64,000 bases of DNA, taken from positions 1 through 64,000 of the forward strand of contig JANNYF010000034.1 of assembly GCA_031409955.1 (NCBI GenBank). The letters run 5' to 3'. Shown here one piece after another: positions 17,359-26,083 of the stretch; the stretch's first letter is position 1; each line of letters begins with the position of its first letter. The translations under genes were made by a program, and so were the position numbers. Below the pieces are notes generated by a model. That model was not told where the DNA came from and did no database searches. It saw only the letters and a list, made by a program, of their open reading frames with translations. The stretch is from JAFDVL01 sp031409955 (GTDB taxonomy: Bacteria > Acidobacteriota > Blastocatellia > RBC074).

Positions 17359-18921
17359 ATGGCACAATCGCTCCGACTTGAACCCCGACCCGTGATCGAA
17401 ATTCACAGCCCTGCGACGCTCAACAAAATCGGCGAAGTTGCAATTGACTCTACGGCAGACGTGCGTGCAGCAATGGCAACGGCGCGCGCGGCATTTCGCC
17501 AATGGAGCGCATTGGATTTCAAGCAACGTGCCAACGTCCTGCTCTCGGCTCGTGATTTGTTCCTGGCGCGGCAAGAAGACATTATCCAAACGATCTGTGC
17601 CGAAAACGGCAAGCCTCGTCTTGAAGCCATCTCGGAATTTTTTTACGTGTGCGATGTCATCACGTTTTATGCGAAGCGAGCGAAGCGTTTCCTCAAATCC
17701 GAACGCGTCACGCCGCATTTGCTGCGCAACAAAAAAGTCACCGTGCATTACGAACCGCGCGGTGTCATCGGCTTAATTACGCCCTGGAATTTCCCCTTCA
17801 TCCTGACGATTGGCGAAGCGATTCCGGCCTTAATGGCGGGCAATGCGGTGGTCATCAAGCCTTCAGAATGGACGCCGCTGATTGCCAAACTCGGCTGTGA
17901 GATTTTGCAACAAGCGTTCACGAATGCCGGATTGCCTGCGGAGATTTTGCAGGTTGTAAATGGCTACGGCGAAACGGGCGGCGTGGTCGTGGACGAAGCC
18001 GATATGATCGCGTTCACGGGCAGCGTGAATACGGGCAAACGGATTGCCGAACGCGCGGCGAAACGGTTGATTCCCGTCAGCCTCGAACTCGGTGGCAAAG
18101 ACCCGATGATTGTGCTGCGCGATGCGGATGTCGAACGCGCGGCGAATGCCGCCGTGTGGGGCGCGTTCACGAACTCCGGGCAAGTGTGCATTTCGGTCGA
18201 GCGCGTGTACGTGGATGAATCTATCGCCGATGAATTCACGAAGCGCGTCGTCGCAAAAACCAAACAACTGCGCCAAGGCGTTGATGAACACGACTCTGAC
18301 AAGCGCGTAGACGTTGGCGCAATGACGTTTCCGCGCCAAATTGAAACCGTCGAAGACCACGTCAGCGATGCCAAAGCGCACGGCGCCACCATCCTGACGG
18401 GCGGGCAACGCAATCCGAATTTGCCGGGACGATTTTACGAGCCGACCGTGCTGACCAACGTAGATCATTCGATGAAAATCATGACCGAAGAAACGTTCGG
18501 CCCCGTGCTGCCGATTATGCGCGTCAAGAATGAGCAGGAGGCTTTGCGGTTGGCGAATGATTCGATTTACGGCTTGAATGCCAGCGTGTGGACGAAAGAT
18601 AAAGCCAAAGGCGAACGCATTGCCGCGCAAGTCGAAGCAGGTATGACGTGCGTCAACGATGTGATTGTCGGCTTTGCGATGACGGATGCGCCGTTGGGTG
18701 GCCTGAAGGAAAGCGGCCTCGGCAAGCGACATGGTGCGCACGGCATTCGACGGTTTTGCCACGAACAGGTTATCATCACTGACCGCTTCGGATTGAAGCG
18801 CGAACTTATCTGGTATCCATACACAGCACAGACGGAACGCCTGTTGCTGCGCGCGCTGGGAGCGCTCTTTTCAAACCGACTTTCGCAAAAATTGAAAGCC
18901 TTACTTGGAGACAAGAAATGA
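17359..18921 (+). CDS. NAD(P)-dependent aldehyde dehydrogenase
   Basis: 520 residues, full length. The Rossmann region includes GLITPWNFPF and VIKPSEWTPL; the general base Glu lies in SLELGGKDPMIV (about 244) and the catalytic Cys in SGQVCISVERV (Cys277). The C-terminus carries an extra 40-residue basic, hydrophobic tail (KRELIWYPYTAQTERLLLRA), suggesting membrane contact. The substrate is unknown; long-chain aldehydes are possible given the tail. The stop overlaps the start of the radical SAM gene by four bases (ATGA), so the two are translated together. Confidence 0.9.
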   Translation: MAQSLRLEPRPVIEIHSPATLNKIGEVAIDSTADVRAAMATARAAFRQWSALDFKQRANVLLSARDLFLARQEDIIQTICAENGKPRLEAISEFFYVCDVITFYAKRAKRFLKSERVTPHLLRNKKVTVHYEPRGVIGLITPWNFPFILTIGEAIPALMAGNAVVIKPSEWTPLIAKLGCEILQQAFTNAGLPAEILQVVNGYGETGGVVVDEADMIAFTGSVNTGKRIAERAAKRLIPVSLELGGKDPMIVLRDADVERAANAAVWGAFTNSGQVCISVERVYVDESIADEFTKRVVAKTKQLRQGVDEHDSDKRVDVGAMTFPRQIETVEDHVSDAKAHGATILTGGQRNPNLPGRFYEPTVLTNVDHSMKIMTEETFGPVLPIMRVKNEQEALRLANDSIYGLNASVWTKDKAKGERIAAQVEAGMTCVNDVIVGFAMTDAPLGGLKESGLGKRHGAHGIRRFCHEQVIITDRFGLKRELIWYPYTAQTERLLLRALGALFSNRLSQKLKALLGDKK

Positions 18922-20738
18922 CAACCGAAAATCATCAGACGACAGAAGCTCCGCCAAAAGCTCCTATTGATGGCGGCAAGTTGATCGTGCTGACCGCCCC
19001 GCTAACTGAAATCATTGACCACGCCGGATATTTCATCCAAATGAGCATGGCCTCGCTGCCGATTTGGTTGGAAGGCATTCTTAACAAAAAATACCCCGAA
19101 TGGCGCAACGTGGAATATAACGAAGACGGTTCGGCAAAATATATGCCCGCCGGCATTCGCCTGGTCGAAGCTTCGTTGCTGCGGCAATACAGCGCGGACG
19201 ACATGGTCTGCTGCTACCCGCAGGACGCGCACAAATTCATCGGCCCGAACACGCGCGTCGTTGCCATCTCGACGCACAATCCGCTGGGCGTAACGTTTGC
19301 GGCGGGCGTCTACACGTCCATCTTTGGCTCGTCGCGCGAGCCGATCAATTCGCATTACTCGAAAGAAATGTTTGCGAACATCAAAGCCAATCCGTTCCGC
19401 AGCGGCTTCAAAGTGATCGTCGGCGGCAGCGGCGGTTGGCAGATTATTCAAACCAAGAGCTACGAAGAACTCGGCATTGATTGCGTCGTTGAAGGCCGCA
19501 GCGAATCTACCGACACTCTGGACTTGTTTGCCAAAGCAATTCGCGGCGAAGAACTGCCGAAACAAGTTGACGTCGTGCATCCGAAAGACCGCAGCGCGTT
19601 CCTGTTTCCCGACAAGCGCACCACGTTTGGCGTGGTCGAAATGACGACGGGTTGCGGGCGGCGCTGTCAATTTTGCGTGCCGGATTTGAACCCGCAAATT
19701 GACATGCCGAAAGACAAGATTATGGGCGCGGTGCAGGCCAACGTGCGCGACGGCAACAAGCAGATTTCGCTCGCTACGGAAGACATGTTTATTTGGGGAC
19801 AGGTTCACACGGACATTCCGTTTTACTTTCCGAACCGCGAGGCGTTGCTGGATTTGTATTCCGAAATCGTCAACACGCCCGGCGTTGAGCAACACGTGTT
19901 GAGCCATTCGACCATTGCGCCTGCGGTTGTGGATCCGCTGCTCATCAAAAAGCTGTCCGAAATGTTGCTCGACAAAAGCCCGATTCATTTGCCGTACTTG
20001 AGCACGCATCCCAAGAAAAAAGCATTGACGCCGCTGATCGGTCTGGAAACCGGTTCGATCAGCATGGCGAAGAAAATTATGCCGAGCAAAGGCATTCCGT
20101 TTCAGACCGAAGATTGGCCGAGCGTCTTTATCAACGGCTTGAAAGTACTGAACGAAAACAATTGGTTCCCGGCGGTGACTTTGATTATCGGCAGCCCCGG
20201 CGAAACTGATGAAGACTCGAAAGCGACCCTGGATTTGATTTACGAAGTCGAGCGGCGCGGGCTATTCGCATTCTTTATTCCTTCAATTTTCACGCCGTTG
20301 CACGACACGCGGATGGAACATAAAGAGGGCGTGACTGAGACCCAGCAACTGACGCCGTTGCAATGGCAGTTGATGATGAAATGCTGGAAGATGAATTTGC
20401 GTCCGGGGCAATACAGTTGGTGGGCGCCAGCGGCGTGGCGTTTGGGCGCGCTAGGCTTGTGGGCGTGGAAGCTGCGCAAGATCAACGGCAAGAATTTCAC
20501 GTGGCCGCTGTTTATGTTTGCGAGCGCATTGCCGGAAAAACTGATGGCGAAGCTCGGCAAGATTTATTATGGCAAACCACTCAAAACAAAATCGCGCAAA
20601 GAACTGCTTGCCACGATTCGCCCAAATCAGCAGAAGTTTTTGCGCGCCGACAACGGCGATTTGCCGGACGGCTGGCAGCCCTATAAGCCAGCGAACATCG
20701 CAGAGATCATCGGCGCAGATGTGGCCGCTGCGTCCTAA
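18918..20738 (+). CDS. B12-binding-type radical SAM protein
   Basis: 606 residues. The N-terminal third looks like a cobalamin-binding-type Rossmann fold (TRVVAISTHNPLG and FKVIVGGSGGWQI). The radical SAM cluster motif is CX3CX2C (Cys246, Cys250, Cys253 in TTGCGRRCQFC), with the SAM-binding GE-like segment (LIGLETGSISMAKKI) and IIGSPGETDEDS downstream. A hydrophobic Trp-rich segment follows (YSWWAPAAWRLGALGLWAWK), suggesting a membrane-bound or lipid-like substrate. The canonical DxHxxG cobalamin motif is not seen. It is coupled to the aldehyde dehydrogenase by a four-base overlap. Reaction unknown. Confidence 0.87.
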   Translation: MTTENHQTTEAPPKAPIDGGKLIVLTAPLTEIIDHAGYFIQMSMASLPIWLEGILNKKYPEWRNVEYNEDGSAKYMPAGIRLVEASLLRQYSADDMVCCYPQDAHKFIGPNTRVVAISTHNPLGVTFAAGVYTSIFGSSREPINSHYSKEMFANIKANPFRSGFKVIVGGSGGWQIIQTKSYEELGIDCVVEGRSESTDTLDLFAKAIRGEELPKQVDVVHPKDRSAFLFPDKRTTFGVVEMTTGCGRRCQFCVPDLNPQIDMPKDKIMGAVQANVRDGNKQISLATEDMFIWGQVHTDIPFYFPNREALLDLYSEIVNTPGVEQHVLSHSTIAPAVVDPLLIKKLSEMLLDKSPIHLPYLSTHPKKKALTPLIGLETGSISMAKKIMPSKGIPFQTEDWPSVFINGLKVLNENNWFPAVTLIIGSPGETDEDSKATLDLIYEVERRGLFAFFIPSIFTPLHDTRMEHKEGVTETQQLTPLQWQLMMKCWKMNLRPGQYSWWAPAAWRLGALGLWAWKLRKINGKNFTWPLFMFASALPEKLMAKLGKIYYGKPLKTKSRKELLATIRPNQQKFLRADNGDLPDGWQPYKPANIAEIIGADVAAAS

Positions 20739-20743
20739 ACTAA

Positions 20744-21190
20744 ATGAAGCTTAACTACCTTCCCGCAGAAACCACTGACATTGAAATGTTGGTGGTTTTC
20801 CTGCGGGATTTTTACGAACACGAAGCGTTACGTTTCGACGAGACCGCGGCACGACGCGCCTTGCAACAGGTTATTGCGAACCCTTTCTTTGGGCGTGTGT
20901 TCCTGCTGGAATTTGACGGCGAGAAGGTTGGCTACACAGTTTTGACCTTCGGCTTCAGCCTGGAATTTCACGGGCGCGATGCGTTTGTGGATGAGCTTTA
21001 TATTGTGGCAAGCCGTCGCGGGCGCGGCATCGGCAAACAAGCATTGGAGTTTCTGGCGCAGGTTTGTCGTGATGAAGGTATCGCTGCTTTGCATCTGGAA
21101 GTTGAGCGCGCCAACACGATTGCGCAAGAGCTTTATCGCAGGCAAGGCTTCCAGGATCATGATCGGTATTTGCTGACGAGGTGGATTTGA
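20744..21190 (+). CDS. GNAT family N-acetyltransferase
   Basis: 148 residues. The acetyl-CoA loop is VASRRGRGIGKQALEFL (Q/RxxGxG/A pattern), preceded by the beta-4 strand AFVDELYIV and followed by LHLEVERANTIAQELYRRQGF, which completes motif B. The acceptor substrate cannot be inferred. It starts six bases after the radical SAM stop without a clear ribosome site, so it may depend on translation of the upstream genes. Confidence 0.88.
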   Translation: MKLNYLPAETTDIEMLVVFLRDFYEHEALRFDETAARRALQQVIANPFFGRVFLLEFDGEKVGYTVLTFGFSLEFHGRDAFVDELYIVASRRGRGIGKQALEFLAQVCRDEGIAALHLEVERANTIAQELYRRQGFQDHDRYLLTRWI

Positions 21191-21362
21191 GATTGGAGAT
21201 TGGAAAAGCGGACTTCTTTCTCTCTCAGCTTGCTGACGAGGTGGATGGGAGATGGGAGATGGGAGATGGGAGATGCGAACCTCTTTTTCTCTCCAATCTC
21301 CAATTTCCAATCTCCAATTCGGAAGAACATTTAGCAGATCGAAAGAACATCTAGCAGATCGG
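21171..21362. repeat. Word-like palindromic and direct repeats before the four-helix-bundle gene
   Basis: GCTGACGAGGTGGAT occurs twice (starting near 21172 and 21231). Between and after lie GGAGATTGGA and four tandem GGGAGAT-type units, then their complement TCCAATCTCCAATTTCC, and finally a direct repeat of AGAACATYTAGCAGATCG. The block could form a long hairpin. The first copy overlaps the end of the GNAT gene. Confidence 0.7.
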
Positions 21363-21427
21363 AATGGCAGAAACAACTACTACTCAAAAAGGAGAAGCAT
21401 CCCAGGACGTATCAACGATTTGAAGAT

Positions 21428-21928
21428 TTGCCGGTTTGGAAAGACGCAATTGATTTGGCTATGAAAGTTTACGAACTAACCGAAAACGAAAGTTTCAAAG
21501 GCAAATATAGCCTGAAAGATCAAATCGAACGCGCGGCTGTCTCTGTCTCCAACAACATTGCAGAAGGCTTTGAGCGCGGGACGACGCAAGAACTTCTGAC
21601 GTTTCTGTACATCGCGCGTGGCTCGGCAGGTGAAGTCCGTTCGATGCTTTGTTTATTTGAACGAATCCCTCTCTTTTCCAATTTGAAATCTGAAAGCTCA
21701 ACTTTGAAACCCAAGGCCGAAAGCATTTCGCGGCAACTGCGTGCGTGGGCAGATAAGCTGCAAAACTCCGACATCAAAGGGCAGCGCTACTTGAATGAAA
21801 AATCGCGGGAAGAGCAAACGCGCGTGCAAGACCGGGAAGCGCGCAAGCGCGAGATGGAAGAGTTTGACGCTGAATTGAAACAGATGGTTGAAGCAGGGCG
21901 CAGGAAACGGGAAGGGATTGGAGACTAG
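21428..21928 (+). CDS. Four-helix-bundle (23S rRNA IVS-type) protein, N-terminus probably frameshifted
   Basis: 166 residues from a TTG at 21428. The family signature is clear: FEDLPVWKDAIDLAMKVYEL, then DQIERAAVSVSNNIAEGFER and ARGSAGEVRSML. The reading frame stays open upstream to 21335 but has no ATG. An ATG at 21364 begins a plausible N-terminus (MAETTTTQKGEA) one frame off. Removing one A from the AAAAA run near 21385 would join the two into a normal protein. The family is encoded inside some 23S rRNA genes and also free-standing. The C-terminal 60 residues are a charged coiled coil. Role unknown. Confidence 0.8.
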   Translation: MPVWKDAIDLAMKVYELTENESFKGKYSLKDQIERAAVSVSNNIAEGFERGTTQELLTFLYIARGSAGEVRSMLCLFERIPLFSNLKSESSTLKPKAESISRQLRAWADKLQNSDIKGQRYLNEKSREEQTRVQDREARKREMEEFDAELKQMVEAGRRKREGIGD

Positions 21929-21990
21929 AGATTTGAAATTTGAAATTTGAAATTTGAGATGATTCCGTGATCTCCAATCTCCAGCCTCTC
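21926..21990. repeat. Short AT-rich tandem words
   Basis: AGATTTGAAATTTGAAATTTG words are followed by ATCTCCAATCTCCAG, the same vocabulary as 21190-21330. The block fills most of the gap before the gene at 22019. Confidence 0.6.
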
Positions 21991-22018
21991 CCAGTCTGAA
22001 AACACTTTTGGAGAAACG

Positions 22019-23062
22019 ATGAAACGAATACTATTTTGGGGATTGTTACTCACGCTGATGGCAGCACCAACATTGGCACAACCTGCCAAACGAATTACCG
22101 TCACACGCACTGAATACAACGGCTGGAAAGATGCCATCATTCTCAGCAACGGCAAGGTCGAAGCCGTCATCGTCCCGTCAATTGGGCGCGTGATGCAATT
22201 TCGCTACATTGGCGAAGAAGGCGTGTTTTGGGGAAACCCAGATGTGGCGGGCAAGCTTGTCAATTCTGCATCGAAAGATTGGATCAACTTTGGTGGCGAC
22301 AAACCCTGGCCTGCGCCGCAAGCCGATTGGCCGAAGGTGACACCGCGCGCGTGGCCGCCGCCGATTGGGTTTGACGCAAATGTTTGGAAGGCAGAAGCGC
22401 TGATTGCTAATTTCACCCGGATGTTTTCGCCAGAATTGATCGGCCAAAAGAATGAAGGTGGAACGCTCGTCAAGTTGAGTTCTCCGATTGATCCGAACTA
22501 TGGAATTCGCGTTGTTCGCTATGTTCAGATTGATCCTTCCAAACCGATCATGCGGATCAAAACGGTTTTTGAGAAAGCCGAAGGAGAACCACGCAAAGTT
22601 GCCATTTGGGTTATTACCCAGATGAAAGAAGGTGATGCCATCTTTGTACCGATGCCGCTAGACACGCAATTCAAAGAGGGCTACAACAAACAGTCCAAAG
22701 AATTGCCGGAGTACTTCAACGTGGCGAACGGCTTGATTCAACTCAAACGCGATCCGAAAAAATCTACGAAGATTGGCAATGATGCAGGCGCGCTGTTGTG
22801 GGTTGGGCCAAAGCACATACTGAAAATTGATTCGCCGCGTGTAGCGAATGCTGAATATCCTGACAACGGCAGCAGCGCCGAGGTGTACACGAATATTGAT
22901 CCGCTGAAATATGTCGAATTGGAAATGCTGGGGCCGCTGCAAGAAATGAAAGTCGGCGACAAAATGGAGCGTGTGAATACCTACACCTTGATGCGCCGCC
23001 GTGAAAAAACGCCGGACGCTGAGGCGCGGGAAATTTGGGGTGCCAACAAACCCGCGAAGTAA
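22019..23062 (+). CDS. Secreted DUF4380-like protein
   Basis: 347 residues. GGAGAAACG precedes the start. A signal peptide (ILFWGLLLTLMAAPTLAQ) is followed by TEYNGWKDAIILSNGKVEAV and a region with WINFGGDKPWPAPQADWP. The latter resembles DUF4380, a beta-supersandwich fold related to aldose mutarotases. No substrate can be assigned. The gene stands alone in front of the thioredoxin-fold gene at 23160, about 100 bases away. Confidence 0.7.
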   Translation: MKRILFWGLLLTLMAAPTLAQPAKRITVTRTEYNGWKDAIILSNGKVEAVIVPSIGRVMQFRYIGEEGVFWGNPDVAGKLVNSASKDWINFGGDKPWPAPQADWPKVTPRAWPPPIGFDANVWKAEALIANFTRMFSPELIGQKNEGGTLVKLSSPIDPNYGIRVVRYVQIDPSKPIMRIKTVFEKAEGEPRKVAIWVITQMKEGDAIFVPMPLDTQFKEGYNKQSKELPEYFNVANGLIQLKRDPKKSTKIGNDAGALLWVGPKHILKIDSPRVANAEYPDNGSSAEVYTNIDPLKYVELEMLGPLQEMKVGDKMERVNTYTLMRRREKTPDAEAREIWGANKPAK

Positions 23063-23159
23063 AATTCACATCAAAGCGCGCGTACAAATGATGGAGCGCA
23101 AGGTTGCTGATTTACTTTACCGGCTTGCAACCATGCGCTCCGTCAAGGAAGATGAAACT

Positions 23160-23669
23160 ATGATTTTGAAATCCAAATTAATGGTTACGTTGACTCTCCT
23201 TGCTTTACTCCTCAACACTGCAATTGCCCAAGCCCCGAATGTTGCATTGCGCGGCGTGGATGGCAGTTCGTTCAGCGTTGCCGACAACAAAGGCAAAGTG
23301 ATTGTGCTTTCCTTTGGTGCAACGTGGGTGCCGATGACGTCCAAGGAATTGCCTGCGTTGCAAAAGTTGGTGGGTGCGCATCCGAAAGCCAGTTTTTATT
23401 GGGTCAGTACGAATTCTGCCAAAACAGGCGAAAAGAATTTTGCGGCGGATACCGACTTGCAAGCGTTTGCGGCCAAATATGGCTTGAAGATTCCAGTGTT
23501 GCGCGACGCGGACAAAGCGGCGTATCGCGCGTTCGGGTTGACTTCACTGCCGAGCTTGATCGTGCTTGACCAGGCCGGCAACATCAAACTCAAACACGAA
23601 GGCTTTGACCCCGATCAGCCAGACCCCTTCGGCGATGTCAGTCAGGCGATCAATCAATTGACGAAGTAA
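23160..23669 (+). CDS. Exported thioredoxin-fold (TlpA-like) protein without redox cysteines
   Basis: 169 residues. The start at 23160 follows GGAAG and yields a clean signal peptide (LMVTLTLLALLLNTAIAQ). The fold is that of TlpA/AhpC: KGKVIVLSFGATW, then VPMT where the family has CxxC, a cis-proline loop (LTSLPSLIVLD) and GNIKLKHEG. Both active-site cysteines are replaced (W56-V-P-M-T60), so thiol-disulfide exchange is not expected. A binding or structural role is possible. A strong bidirectional hairpin follows at 23687. Confidence 0.85.
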   Translation: MILKSKLMVTLTLLALLLNTAIAQAPNVALRGVDGSSFSVADNKGKVIVLSFGATWVPMTSKELPALQKLVGAHPKASFYWVSTNSAKTGEKNFAADTDLQAFAAKYGLKIPVLRDADKAAYRAFGLTSLPSLIVLDQAGNIKLKHEGFDPDQPDPFGDVSQAINQLTK

Positions 23670-23686
23670 ATCACTACGAAGTTAGA

Positions 23687-23723
23687 AAAAGGCACAGAGA
23701 GATCAATGCTCTCTGTGCCTTTT
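23687..23723. terminator. Bidirectional terminator
   Basis: A 15-bp perfect stem, AAAAGGCACAGAGAG with its complement, around a 7-base loop. The arms end in AAAA and TTTT, so it can work on both strands. It lies between the convergent genes ending at 23669 and 23736. Confidence 0.85.
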
Positions 23724-23735
23724 GGTTTGTGCGGA

Positions 23736-24509
23736 TCAATCGGTGCGCACGCGCGGCACGAATTCGGCGCGGACTTTGGCGATGAGGGCATCAACGGTTT
23801 CGGTGGTGTAGCCTTCGGTGCTGATGGGTGGCAGGAGTTCCATGAAAATGTCGTGCGGCAAACAATAATTCGTGCCTTTGCGCATCACTAAACGCGTATC
23901 GTTGACGATCACTGGAACGATGGGGACGCCCGCTGCAAGAGCCATATAAAACACGCCTTTTTTGAATTCCTTCAGCCGTCCATCTACCGAGCGAGTCCCT
24001 TCCACAAATGCGACGACGGAGCGCCCGGAACGAATGATTTCCCCGGCTCGTTTGGTGCTGGCAATTGCAGAGGTGCGGTTGCGGCGATCAATCGGAATCG
24101 CGTGAACCAGTTGAATGCCGTGACTCAATAACGGTACGCGAAACAATTCCTGCTTGGCGATCCAGCCCGGATTGCGCTGGATATACGCGATGATGAGCGG
24201 CGCGTCCAAATTGCTTTGGTGGTTGGAGACGAACACATAAGGTTTGGTGGGATCAAGGTTTTCGTGACCCGAAGCGTGGACGCGTGCGCCAGCAGAGCGC
24301 AGGTAACAACGTGCGCCAAATTTACCGGGCCGATACAGAAAATCACGATTGCCAAATAACCACCGCAGCAAAAATCCCAGTGGAATCAGCGGAATGCCAA
24401 GAATAATCAAACACAGCGCCGCGACCACGTAGGTCCAATAGTAACGGAGCTTGGGGACTAAACCGACGCGCGGTAATGGGGCAGTCGTGAGCTTGGCTTC
24501 AGGTTGCAT
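23736..24509 (-). CDS. 1-acyl-sn-glycerol-3-phosphate acyltransferase (PlsC family)
   Basis: 257 residues from the ATG at 24509, which has a GGGAG site; a longer frame to 24551 lacks one. An N-terminal membrane segment (YVVAALCLIILGIPLIPLGF) precedes the catalytic block NHQSNLDAP (HX4D motif). The acyl-acceptor motif FVEGTRSVDGRLKEFKKG and a final proline-containing VPIVPVIV strand follow. The enzyme would transfer an acyl group to lysophosphatidate or a similar acceptor at the inner membrane. Confidence 0.88.
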   Translation of the reverse strand: MQPEAKLTTAPLPRVGLVPKLRYYWTYVVAALCLIILGIPLIPLGFLLRWLFGNRDFLYRPGKFGARCYLRSAGARVHASGHENLDPTKPYVFVSNHQSNLDAPLIIAYIQRNPGWIAKQELFRVPLLSHGIQLVHAIPIDRRNRTSAIASTKRAGEIIRSGRSVVAFVEGTRSVDGRLKEFKKGVFYMALAAGVPIVPVIVNDTRLVMRKGTNYCLPHDIFMELLPPISTEGYTTETVDALIAKVRAEFVPRVRTD

Positions 24510-24564
24510 GTTGATCCATCTCCCAGGAAATTCTGTGCGGTACTTTATCACCGTCCAAGAGTTC

Positions 24565-24579
24565 CGCCAACGGTTGGCG
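24565..24579. promoter_or_regulatory. Short dyad between plsC and the sigma-54 regulator gene
   Basis: CGCCAACGGTTGGCG is a perfect 15-base palindrome around one central base. It lies in the divergent region between the two genes and could be an operator for either. This is positional inference only. Confidence 0.4.
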
Positions 24580-24724
24580 TTCTTCAGTGAGATTCAATAC
24601 AATGCACCAAGAAATTAGGCGCGCTACCCTGCATTGGCTGACTCAAGGAAAAGAAATTTTCGGATTTACTGCTGTAGTCGCAGTATCTGTAATCAGACCC
24701 GTATTACCTAAAGGATTTAAAGAG

Positions 24725-26083
24725 ATGCAAAAACTCTTAACCCCGGAATTTCGGCAATCGTTACTGGGCGAGAAGCAATCTGAAGGCGAAGGCAAGGCGC
24801 AACTTTCCCCATCACAACCCCATCAGGAAGATGTAGCTGCGCTGTTAGCCGCGCAATGGGCAATCATCACTCGCACCTTGGCGCGGGTGATGGGGCAAAC
24901 TGATTTGTACGAAACCGTGGTGCAGGAACTGGCGCGCGCCCTCCACCAAAACCCAGACAGTGCCGACGGGAAAACAGACAATGAAGAAGATGAATTTCCG
25001 TTGCCGGGGTTGGTATATCGCAGCCCGCTTATGCGCGAACTCGCCCGCCAAATTTACAAAATCCGCGATAGCAGATTGCCCGCGCTGGTTACAGGCGAAC
25101 CGGGTACGGGCAAAGAAGGAATTGCCCGTGCACTTCATTTCTTGAGCGACCGTTGCGCTGGCCCGTTCGTCGCCTTCAATTGCACGATTGTCACCAAGGA
25201 ACTCATGAGTTCGCAGCTTTTCGGGCATCGCAAAGGTTCGTTTACGGGAGCGGAAACGAACTATTCAGGTTCGATTCGCAGCGCGGAAGGGGGCACGTTT
25301 TTCCTCGACGAAATTGGTGATCTGCCGTTGGAATTACAACCCAAGCTACTCCGCTTTTTACAGGACGGCGAAGTCCATCCGCTGGGCGAGAGTCGCCCCG
25401 TCAAAGTGAACGTCCGTGTTATCACCGCGACCAATCGGGACCTGGAAGCGATGGTGGCGCAAGGACTCTTCCGCGAAGATTTGTACTATCGCATCAATAT
25501 TCTACGCTTTCACATGCCACCGTTGCGCGACCGCCGCGAAGAAATTCCGCCGCTGGCGTTTCATCTGCTGGATCGGTTCGCGCACGAGGCCAACAAGAAA
25601 CCGTTAAGCTTCACGCCCGAAGCGCTGGCCCGCCTTTCTACTTCCAATTGGCCGGGCAACATTCGCCAATTAGCCAATCAAATCCAACGTGCGATTGCGC
25701 TCGCGGATGACGAAGAAGTGATTCAGCCGCATCATCTCTGGGCCGAGGATTCCAACGCCGGACGCCGAAACGGCAAGCGCGATTGGTTGGATGACATTCT
25801 GCAAGGTTTGCCCGCGCGCCCGCCAATAGAGGCTGAACCAGAACTGCCACAACGCACGCGCCCCCGCAAGCCTGGTGCCACCGGGCAAACATTGGCGCAG
25901 GAAGTGGATGGATTGGAGCGGGAAATTATTTTGGAAGTATTGGAAAAGCAGCACTTCAACTTATCAAAAACCGCCGAAGAATTAGGCCTGACGCGGCGCG
26001 GATTGTCACTCAAAATGGGGCGATTGCGCATTGATCCGAAGGCGCTCAGAAAAGCCACAACTCAGGACGCAGAGCCTGCTTGA
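24725..26083 (+). CDS. sigma-54 enhancer-binding protein (AAA+, Fis-type HTH)
   Basis: 452 residues from 24725, chosen because AAAGGA precedes it; in-frame GTG (24587) and ATG (24602) starts exist but have no ribosome site. The first 95 residues are helical and match no receiver, GAF or PAS domain I can see. The AAA+ core has Walker A GEPGTGKE (124-131), the sigma-54-contacting loop GSFTGA (171-176, Ser in place of the common Ala), Walker B GGTFFLDEIGD and the R-finger region NILRFHMPPLRDRREEIP. A proline-rich linker leads to a Fis-like HTH (LSKTAEELGLTRRGLSLKM). It is the only sigma-54 activator in the window and a candidate for the receptor promoters. Its 3' end overlaps the convergent gene by 38 bases. 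Confidence 0.92.
   Translation: MQKLLTPEFRQSLLGEKQSEGEGKAQLSPSQPHQEDVAALLAAQWAIITRTLARVMGQTDLYETVVQELARALHQNPDSADGKTDNEEDEFPLPGLVYRSPLMRELARQIYKIRDSRLPALVTGEPGTGKEGIARALHFLSDRCAGPFVAFNCTIVTKELMSSQLFGHRKGSFTGAETNYSGSIRSAEGGTFFLDEIGDLPLELQPKLLRFLQDGEVHPLGESRPVKVNVRVITATNRDLEAMVAQGLFREDLYYRINILRFHMPPLRDRREEIPPLAFHLLDRFAHEANKKPLSFTPEALARLSTSNWPGNIRQLANQIQRAIALADDEEVIQPHHLWAEDSNAGRRNGKRDWLDDILQGLPARPPIEAEPELPQRTRPRKPGATGQTLAQEVDGLEREIILEVLEKQHFNLSKTAEELGLTRRGLSLKMGRLRIDPKALRKATTQDAEPA

Noticed and set aside
17863..18762. Long antisense frame (299 residues) within the aldehyde dehydrogenase gene
   Set aside because: The sense strand encodes a full, motif-complete enzyme.
19002..20009. Long antisense frame (335 residues) within the radical SAM gene
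   Set aside because: Shadow of a clear radical SAM coding sequence.
21240..21330. Regular repeats that might be a CRISPR array
   Set aside because: Units are 7-10 bases, directly adjacent and partly inverted, with no constant spacers and no cas genes.
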